DNA of 64,000 bases, from the NCBI RefSeq assembly GCF_030913655.1, contig NZ_CP133189.1, positions 1 through 64,000 of the forward strand, given 5' to 3'. The translations under genes and the position numbers were made by a program. The notes below the pieces were generated by a model. The model saw nothing but the letters and a program-made list of their open reading frames with translations, was not told the DNA's origin and did no database searches. Positions within the stretch are counted from its first letter, which is position 1. Each line of letters begins with the position of its first letter. The stretch is from Clostridium sp. MB40-C1. GTDB lineage: Bacteria > Bacillota > Clostridia > Clostridiales > Clostridiaceae. Below are positions 57,877-64,000 of the stretch, piece after piece.

Positions 57877-59238
57877 GTGAATTATGAAACGCAAGGTAAT
57901 AATAGCATGAGAAAAAAATTCATAAGATATGTGTTGCCGTCTGTTATATCTATGTGGGTATATTCCTTATATACAATGGTGGATGGAATATTTGTTAGTT
58001 GGGGAGTTGGAACTATTGCGATAGCTTCAGTAAATATTTCAATGCCTTTTATTAACTTTATATTTGCTATATCTGTATTTTTTGCTACAGGAGCATCTAC
58101 TCTTGTTGCGATAGCTATGGGAAAAAAAGATTTAAAAAAAGCCAATGAAATATTTACTATGAATTTTATTGTTATAGTAGCTTTATCCGTAATAATAGCT
58201 GTAATAACTTTATTAAATTTAGACAAAATAGCTAATTTTTTAGGGGCTAGTGACTTAACAATAAATTATGTAAAAGAATATTTGAAGATAGTAACAATGT
58301 TTAATGGATTTTTCATAGTCTCGTATTGTTTAGAAGTATTTACAAAAACTGATGGGTTTCCTTATTTAGCTATAGTTGGAGTAGTGGCATCAGCACTAGT
58401 AAATATAGTTTTAGATTATTTTTTTGTAATGAAATTTCACTGGGGAATAAAAGGTGCAGCTTATGCTACAGGTATTTCTCAGTTTGTAGCAACATTGATT
58501 TATATAATTCACTTTAGTATGAAGAAATCAAGATTAAAATTTGTAAAGTGTAAGGTTGATTTTTCTGTTATTAGAGAAATATTATATATAGGATTACCAG
58601 ATAGTTTAACTGAATTTTCTACAGGAGTCGTTATATATATTTTTAATCAAGCTATATTAGCTAATATTGGAGATAATGGAGTTGTAACTTATAGTATAAT
58701 TTCTTATATAAATTTATTAGTTTTAATGACAATGATAGGTATAACTCAAGGAATGCAACCTTTATGCAGTTTTTATTATGGCAAGGAAGATGAAAAAGCT
58801 GTTAACACTTTATTTAATATGAGTACTAAAGCTATAGCTATAATATCTGTAATAATATTTGCTATAATAAACATGTTTACTCCAAATATAGTTAAAATAT
58901 TTATGGACAAAGCTTCTAATGAAGAATTATTTAATTACTCTATTAAAGCCATAAGGATATTCTCAATTTCTTTTATTGTAGTGGGATATAATATTTTAAT
59001 TTCTGGTTTTTTTGCATCTATAGCAAAACCTAAATATGCAACTATTATATCTTTAGCTAGGGGATTAGTGATTATAACATTGACTTTATTTATAATGACA
59101 AATGTTTTTGGAGAAATTGGTATATGGCTGGCTACAGCTGTTTCAGAGGCAGTAACAGTTATAATATCATTATGGATTTTAAAAAACAAACAAGACTCTT
59201 GTTTGGAGGTGGAGCTTTCAACTTCATCTGAAGCTTAG
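57877..59238 (+). CDS. MATE-family multidrug efflux transporter
   Basis: About 453 residues with 12 membrane segments in two homologous halves. The first helix (YVLPSVISMWVYSLYTMVDGIFVSWGVG) and MPFINFIFAISVFFATGASTLVAIAMGKKD are typical of the clostridial MepA/NorM-like branch, which expels cationic drugs using Na+ or H+. GTG 57877 is preferred, 5 bases after AAAGGGGTGA; GTG 57868 overlaps that Shine-Dalgarno and ATG 57907 has none. It is preceded by the MerR-type promoter and divergent regulator gene, and followed by a perfect terminator. Confidence 0.92.
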   Translation: MNYETQGNNSMRKKFIRYVLPSVISMWVYSLYTMVDGIFVSWGVGTIAIASVNISMPFINFIFAISVFFATGASTLVAIAMGKKDLKKANEIFTMNFIVIVALSVIIAVITLLNLDKIANFLGASDLTINYVKEYLKIVTMFNGFFIVSYCLEVFTKTDGFPYLAIVGVVASALVNIVLDYFFVMKFHWGIKGAAYATGISQFVATLIYIIHFSMKKSRLKFVKCKVDFSVIREILYIGLPDSLTEFSTGVVIYIFNQAILANIGDNGVVTYSIISYINLLVLMTMIGITQGMQPLCSFYYGKEDEKAVNTLFNMSTKAIAIISVIIFAIINMFTPNIVKIFMDKASNEELFNYSIKAIRIFSISFIVVGYNILISGFFASIAKPKYATIISLARGLVIITLTLFIMTNVFGEIGIWLATAVSEAVTVIISLWILKNKQDSCLEVELSTSSEA

Positions 59239-59258
59239 AAAATTTTATTTAGAGTTTA

Positions 59259-59290
59259 TAACCTCACCTTAATAAGGTGAGGTTTTGCAT
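59259..59290 (+). terminator. Terminator after the MATE gene
   Basis: AACCTCACCTT (59260-59270) pairs perfectly with AAGGTGAGGTT (59274-59284) around a 3-base loop, followed by TT. Confidence 0.85.
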
Positions 59291-59530
59291 TTTTAGAAAA
59301 ACAATGTCATTTACTTTAAATTAAAATTGTGTAATAATAGAAAGTTGTAAAATGATATTTAAATTTATTTATATAAAAGTATATTAACTAATTTAACTTT
59401 CCAACTAATGAATAATTATCCAAATGAGAGGAGTTTAAAGGAAAGCTATTTTGTGATGGAAAAGTTTAAAAATTTAATATATTAATTGCAAAACATATAA
59501 TAATGATTTTGGATAGTGAGGAGTAAAAAG

Positions 59531-61039
59531 ATGAAGATAGGATTTGACCCTAAGAAATATTTAGAAGAACAATCAAAGTATATTTTAGAAAGAGTTAATA
59601 ATTACGACAAGTTATACTTAGAATTTGGTGGTAAATTATTATTTGACCTTCATGCAAAAAGAGTTTTACCTGGCTTTGACGAAAATGCAAAGATTAAGCT
59701 ACTACATAAATTAAAAGAAAAAGTTGAAGTTGTTATTTGTGTATATGCTGGAGATATTGAAAGAAATAAGATAAGAGGAGACTTCGGTATCACTTATGAT
59801 ATGGATGTTTTAAGATTAATTGATGATTTAAGAGAGTATGAGCTTGATGTAAATAGTGTTGTAATAACTAGATACGATGGACAACCAGCAACCACTGTTT
59901 TTATAAATAAGCTTGAACGTAGAGGTATAAAAGTATATAAACATGGTTCAACAAAAGGATATCCTACAGATGTAGATACAATTGTAAGTGATGAAGGATA
60001 CGGGAAAAATCCATATATAGATACAACAAAACCTATTGTTGTTGTAACAGCACCAGGACCAGGAAGTGGTAAATTAGCAACTTGCCTTAGTCAGCTTTAT
60101 CATGAGTATAAAAGAGGTAGGGTTGCAGGTTATTCAAAATTTGAAACATTCCCAGTATGGAATGTTCCATTAAAACATCCTTTAAATATAGCTTATGAAG
60201 CAGCGACAGCAGACCTTAAAGATGTAAATATGATAGATTCATTCCATTTTGATGCCTACAATAAAATATCTGTAAACTATAATCGTGATATTGAAACTTT
60301 TCCTGTGCTTAAAAGAATTATAGAAAAGATAACAGGAGAAGAGGCTGTATATAAATCTCCAACAGATATGGGAGTTAATAGAGTAGGTTTTGGTATTATT
60401 GATGATGATGTTATTAAAGAAGCATCTAAACAAGAGGTAATTAGAAGATACTTTAAAACAAGTTGTGAGTATAAAAAAGGCTATGTTGATAAAGAAACTT
60501 TCCATAGAGTAAAACTTATCATGGAAGAACTTAACTTAAAGCAAGAGGATAGGAAAGTTGTTATACCTGCTAGAGAAAGATCAGCTAAATTAAAGGAAAT
60601 GTGCGATAAAAATGAGGCTTGCCCAGCTGTAGCAATAGAGCTTCAAGATGGTACAATACTTACTGGCAAAAGTTCAGATGTAATGGATGCAACGGCTGCT
60701 GTAATGTTAAATGCTGTTAAATATCTTGCAAATATATCTGATGATATTCACCTTATTTCTCCAGTTATACTTGAACCAATTATAAACTTAAAATCAAAAA
60801 CATTAAGAAGTAAAAGCACAGCCTTAAGTTGTGAAGAAGTATTAATAGCACTTAGTATTTGTGCTGCTACAAATCCGACAGCACAGGTAGCTCTTGAGAA
60901 GTTGACAATGTTAAATGGATGTCAAGCTCATTCAACTACTATTTTAAGCAGAAACGATGAACAGACATTCGGAAAACTTGGAATAGATATAACGTGTGAT
61001 CCTGAATATCCTTCAGAAAGTCTTTATTATAATAATTAA
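59531..61039 (+). CDS. DUF1846 family protein
   Basis: 502 residues from ATG 59531, with GAGGAG 7 bases upstream; an in-frame GTG 15 bases earlier lies within that Shine-Dalgarno. The sequence is highly conserved and starts [46 protein letters not shown] near 180-205 is a P-loop-like glycine-rich segment; [19 protein letters not shown] and [20 protein letters not shown] are further family blocks. Members are widespread in Firmicutes with known structure but no proven reaction; a nucleotide-dependent role is only inferred. It is cytosolic and monocistronic, with its own terminator. Confidence 0.9.
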   Translation: MKIGFDPKKYLEEQSKYILERVNNYDKLYLEFGGKLLFDLHAKRVLPGFDENAKIKLLHKLKEKVEVVICVYAGDIERNKIRGDFGITYDMDVLRLIDDLREYELDVNSVVITRYDGQPATTVFINKLERRGIKVYKHGSTKGYPTDVDTIVSDEGYGKNPYIDTTKPIVVVTAPGPGSGKLATCLSQLYHEYKRGRVAGYSKFETFPVWNVPLKHPLNIAYEAATADLKDVNMIDSFHFDAYNKISVNYNRDIETFPVLKRIIEKITGEEAVYKSPTDMGVNRVGFGIIDDDVIKEASKQEVIRRYFKTSCEYKKGYVDKETFHRVKLIMEELNLKQEDRKVVIPARERSAKLKEMCDKNEACPAVAIELQDGTILTGKSSDVMDATAAVMLNAVKYLANISDDIHLISPVILEPIINLKSKTLRSKSTALSCEEVLIALSICAATNPTAQVALEKLTMLNGCQAHSTTILSRNDEQTFGKLGIDITCDPEYPSESLYYNN

Positions 61040-61088
61040 TTAGTATAGATTTATATTATTACGATATGAGGAGCTTAATTATCTCATT

Positions 61089-61128
61089 AACCTACTGTTA
61101 CTATATATTGTAGCAGTAGGTTTTTTAT
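61089..61128 (+). terminator. Terminator after the DUF1846 gene
   Basis: AACCTACTGTTAC (61089-61101) pairs with GTAGCAGTAGGTT (61110-61122) with one mismatch, followed by a T-run. The remaining gap to 61436 shows no recognisable element. Confidence 0.85.
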
Positions 61129-61436
61129 TTAGTTTTTATTTTGAAGGATTTATTATAATGGATTATGAAAAATTAAATATATTGAAATTAATTTTAAGGA
61201 AAAATTGTTATAAAAAATACAAAGTGTGGTATAAAGACTAAAAACTTTATATCGATAATAAAAAGACAAGCTTGTTACTATTATTTTTATAGTAAGATAA
61301 TAGATTAAATTATTAAATGTAGTATGCAACTAATTGCTCGAGTGAAATATAATTGTTATATGAATAGGAAATTTGATGTAACTTTTAGGAAAAAAATTCA
61401 ATATCATATATTATTTGTAATGTCGGGAGGAATATT

Positions 61437-62363
61437 ATGAAGTTAAAGAAATTAGTAGCAGCATCATGTATAGCAACTATGGTGTTTGCTCTTAGTGGTT
61501 GTAATAAAGCGTTGGATTTGAGCCTTAATCTTAAAAAAGGGGATAAATATAATATACATGTAGTCAATGATCAAAAAACTTCAGTAACAGCTGAGAATCA
61601 AGAAGTTAAATCATCTCAAGTTACTGACATGAATTTTTCTATTGATGTAAAAGATGTTGATAAAGACAAGAATACAACTGTTGATTATAAATATGATTCT
61701 ATAAAAATGTCTGCAGAATCTAATGGTCAAAAGATGGAATATGATTCTAAGAAAAATGATACTAATAACCCTTTAGGTGCTATATATGGAGGCATTGTAG
61801 GAAAAGGATTTACTGTTAAGTTAGATAAAAAGGGACAAGTATTAGATGTAAAAGGAATAAATGAGTTATTGGATTCATTAGTTGAAAAAATTCCGGCAAG
61901 CGCTCAAGAAAAGAAAACAGTTAAAGAAGCTTTAAAAGAAAATTTTGGTGATGAAGCTATAAAATCAATGGTTAAACAAACAATGAGTTATTATCCACAA
62001 AAGAGCATTAAAACCGGAGATACATGGGAAAACAAATATGACATAAAAGCTGTTTTCCCTATGAGTGTCAGCAATAAATGGAAACTTCTAGGGGAAAAAG
62101 ATGGAGCATTAAATGTAGATGTACAATCAACTATAGCTGCTGATACTAAAAATAAGCCAATAGATTTTATGGGATTAAAAGCAAATATGAAGTTAAATGG
62201 TGATTGCAAAGGAACTATAGATATTAGTAAAGATAATGGACTTATCCAAAAAGGAACTATTACTCAAAATATGAACGGAAATATGGAAATCTTAGTTCCT
62301 AAGAATGTTAAAATGCCAATGAAAATAACATCAAAAATAACTTATGAAACTACAAAAAAATAA
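61437..62363 (+). CDS. Putative lipoprotein, DUF6263-like
   Basis: 308 residues. Signal peptide with lipobox L-S-G-C (Cys22), so lipid-anchored outside the membrane. The mature protein begins LDLSLNLKKGDKYNIHVVNDQKT and consists of long beta strands, ending TSKITYETTKK; this layout matches clostridial lipoproteins annotated DUF6263, with an assignment of moderate certainty. GPI- or sugar-binding motifs are absent, and no function is known. GGGAGG lies 8 bases before the ATG. It is monocistronic with its own terminator. Confidence 0.82.
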   Translation: MKLKKLVAASCIATMVFALSGCNKALDLSLNLKKGDKYNIHVVNDQKTSVTAENQEVKSSQVTDMNFSIDVKDVDKDKNTTVDYKYDSIKMSAESNGQKMEYDSKKNDTNNPLGAIYGGIVGKGFTVKLDKKGQVLDVKGINELLDSLVEKIPASAQEKKTVKEALKENFGDEAIKSMVKQTMSYYPQKSIKTGDTWENKYDIKAVFPMSVSNKWKLLGEKDGALNVDVQSTIAADTKNKPIDFMGLKANMKLNGDCKGTIDISKDNGLIQKGTITQNMNGNMEILVPKNVKMPMKITSKITYETTKK

Positions 62364-62372
62364 TTAAATTTT

Positions 62373-62410
62373 ATTAAACCTTACTAAATTTTTAGTAAGG
62401 TTTAATTTTT
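62373..62410 (+). terminator. Terminator after the DUF6263-like gene
   Basis: A perfect 15-bp stem (62374-62388 with 62391-62405) and a 2-base loop, then TTTTT. Confidence 0.9.
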
Positions 62411-62570
62411 GTATCTGTATAAAAAAAATTATTTTACTAAAAATAATCTTAAATAATGACAACTTAATTATTCAATTAGGTAACTTTATTATTAGTATTA
62501 AATTTATAATAGAGATACTTGTAATAAAAATATACTGGATAATTAAAAATATAAGGAGACGATAAGTTAT

Positions 62571-63116
62571 ATGAATAAAGATAATATTGATACTGATATT
62601 GATAAATCCACTATTAAAAATAATGATGAGGATAATTTTAACAATAAAAAAGTTAATATTGTAATGTTTAGTGGTGAGTATGATAAAGCACTAGCAGCCC
62701 TAATAATGGCAAATTCAGCAAAAGAATTAGGAGCGGAGGTAACAATGTTTTTTGCATTTTGGGGACTATTTTTATTAAGAGATCCTAATAAACTTTCATC
62801 AGAGGATAAAACTGTGTATGAGCAAATGTTTTCTAAGATAACACCTAAAGGACCAGAAGAATTACCTTTATCTAAAATGAACTTTATTGGTTTAGGGAAG
62901 GAAATGCTTTTAGAGATGATGAAAAATGATGAAGCTCCTCTTTTAATAGATTTTTTAAATGGTGCACGAAAAAAAGGTGTAAAATTTTATGGATGTAAAC
63001 TATCTATAGATATAATGGGATTTAAAAAAGAAGAACTAATACCTGAATTACAAATTGTAGATGCAAAAGAATATTTAAAAGATGCTATAAAATCAGATAT
63101 GCAATTATTTATATAA
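62571..63116 (+). CDS. DsrE/DsrF/DrsH-like family protein
   Basis: 181 residues. After a charged, Asn/Asp-rich N-terminus of about 25 residues comes a DsrE-type fold: VNIVMFSGEYDKALAALIMANSAKELG, EVTMFFAFWGLFLLRD, and GVKFYGCKLSIDIMGFKKEEL, whose Cys is where sulfur-carrier relatives have the active residue. These proteins are linked to sulfur relay or peroxiredoxin-like functions; the partner in this organism is unknown. AAGGAGA lies 11 bases before the ATG. It is monocistronic. Confidence 0.88.
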   Translation: MNKDNIDTDIDKSTIKNNDEDNFNNKKVNIVMFSGEYDKALAALIMANSAKELGAEVTMFFAFWGLFLLRDPNKLSSEDKTVYEQMFSKITPKGPEELPLSKMNFIGLGKEMLLEMMKNDEAPLLIDFLNGARKKGVKFYGCKLSIDIMGFKKEELIPELQIVDAKEYLKDAIKSDMQLFI

Positions 63117-63262
63117 AAAACAAAATATCAAATGAATTTAATAAAAAATACGAAAAATGCATGAATATGAAGTAAAATCAAGGAATATTCATTTTAAAAT
63201 CAATATTCTTATGTAAACTTAAAAACAACTATTTTATATGATTTAAACAATAGATACAGCAT

Positions 63263-63291
63263 TTGAATTAAATGATTTATATTGGTATAAT
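63263..63291 (+). promoter_or_regulatory. Promoter upstream of the GNAT gene
   Basis: TTGAAT (63263-63268), 17 bases, TATAAT (63286-63291) with extended TGG. Transcription should begin near 63298. Confidence 0.75.
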
Positions 63292-63309
63292 TTACACATA
63301 TTTGATAGA

Positions 63310-63349
63310 ACCTATTATTGATGCCAATTCATCTATAATAGGATTTTTC
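63310..63349 (+). terminator. Hairpin with T-run near the start of the GNAT transcript
   Basis: CCTATTAT (63311-63318) with ATAATAGG (63335-63342) and inner GATG/CATC, followed by ATTTTT. It begins about 12 bases after the predicted start of transcription and 130 bases before the gene. It could be a leader attenuator or the end of a very short RNA. Confidence 0.5.
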
Positions 63350-63479
63350 ATTATGTAACAATATAAGAAATTATGAAAAATTAAGTAATTGGAGAAATTT
63401 AATTTTTTATAATTTCTTTGTTTTGTATTTAGAAAAGAGAGTATGTAATTTTGTTTGTATTTTATGGAGGATTATACCA

Positions 63480-63992
63480 ATGACTAATAATAAGGTGGAA
63501 TTACGTCAAGAAGTTTTTAAAACCGATGCTTGGAAAATTGTTGATTGGCTAGAAGATGAAAAAGTCACAGAATATTTAAATGAAAGACAAAATGTTGGTA
63601 AAAGTATAAAGCAAGTAATATATAGAATTAATATGCCAATTTTAACACATCTATTTAATAAAGATGGAAGTTTTTTTATGGTAACAACAAATAAAAAAGA
63701 GTCAATAGGTTTTTTACGTCTTATTCCTAAACAACAAGAATCGGCTGAAATGGTAGTAGCCATTGGAGATAGAGAAAAATGGGGAAGGGGATTAGGCCCT
63801 AATGCAATTGTAGAGGGATTAAAACATGCGTTTTTTGAATGGAGAGTTGATGAAGTAATTGCAAAAATTAATTTAAAAAATGAACGTTCTAAAAAGGCAT
63901 TTAAAAAGGTAGGATTTAAGAAAGACAAGGAATTGTCTAATGAAATCCAATATTCTATATCTATAAAAGAGTTTTTAGAAAAAGTGGCTTGA
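63480..63992 (+). CDS. GNAT-family N-acetyltransferase
   Basis: 170 residues from ATG 63480, with GGAGG 9 bases upstream; an earlier in-frame TTG (63423) lacks one. It has the acetyl-CoA fold of the RimJ/RimL-like GNAT branch: KKESIGFLRLIPKQQESAEMVVAIGD as the central strands, then W-G-R-G-L-G-P-N-A in place of the R/Q-x-x-G-x-G/A pyrophosphate loop, and KINLKNERSKKAFKKVGFKKD as the last conserved block. The acceptor, an amine on a small molecule or protein N-terminus, cannot be predicted. The stop is 11 bases before the end of the window, so the downstream context is not visible. Confidence 0.9.
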   Translation: MTNNKVELRQEVFKTDAWKIVDWLEDEKVTEYLNERQNVGKSIKQVIYRINMPILTHLFNKDGSFFMVTTNKKESIGFLRLIPKQQESAEMVVAIGDREKWGRGLGPNAIVEGLKHAFFEWRVDEVIAKINLKNERSKKAFKKVGFKKDKELSNEIQYSISIKEFLEKVA

Positions 63993-64000
63993 CTATATAA

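Overview
The window is AT-rich chromosomal DNA of a low-GC, spore-former-type Firmicute, best fitting Clostridium sensu stricto. The protein families, AGGAGG ribosome binding sites, frequent GTG/TTG starts and U-tailed terminators all agree with this; the species cannot be named from sequence alone.

Layout. (1) 0.16-19.9 kb: a five-module non-ribosomal peptide synthetase (NRPS), C-A-T x5 plus a terminal condensation-like domain, followed by an SGNH-like gene, a phosphopantetheinyl transferase that would activate the carrier domains, and a type II thioesterase that would edit them. The NRPS carries roughly forty apparent frameshifts. Two other genes in the first 26 kb are also broken, while nothing from 26 to 64 kb is, so the breaks look at least partly like indel errors rather than pure gene decay. 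(2) 20-26.6 kb: a lipoprotein, an APC permease with a long inverted repeat in its leader, a chemotaxis transducer with a possible SigD promoter, and a guanine-riboswitch-controlled xanthine permease/xpt operon. (3) 27-31 kb: an AgrC/AgrA-like two-component pair, a candidate LytTR box in front of a coiled-coil protein gene, and a MerR regulator whose C-terminus resembles the cytoplasmic domain of FlhA.

(4) 31.3-38.4 kb is the most striking part. Three tightly coupled genes encode a large helical-repeat (ARM/HEAT-like) protein, a winged-helix/SWIM zinc-finger protein and a retron-type reverse transcriptase, matching the composition I recall for type XIII retrons (anti-phage candidates). Immediately DOWNSTREAM of the RT, under its own TTGAAT-17-TATAAT promoter, lies a compact, comparatively GC-rich structured RNA of about 215 nt. 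It is closed by a perfect 15-bp long-range inverted repeat (a1/a2 type) and holds an msr-like hairpin and an msd-like hairpin with a perfect 11-bp stem. I propose this as the msr-msd template; retron templates usually lie upstream of the RT.

(5) 38.4-43 kb: an AraC regulator with IolG-like, xylose-isomerase-like and CapA-like genes. (6) 43-64 kb: housekeeping and stress genes: YqeY, DeoR, a Cof phosphatase, a TetB(P)-like GTPase, a PyrR-attenuated cytosine permease/deaminase operon, RluF, lipoproteins, a SWIM-SNF2 helicase, a MerR/MATE divergon with a textbook 19-bp-spacer promoter, a DUF1846 protein, a DsrE-like protein and a GNAT acetyltransferase. Several palindromic intergenic elements and microsatellites are scattered through the window. 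No tRNA, rRNA, CRISPR array or transposase was seen.
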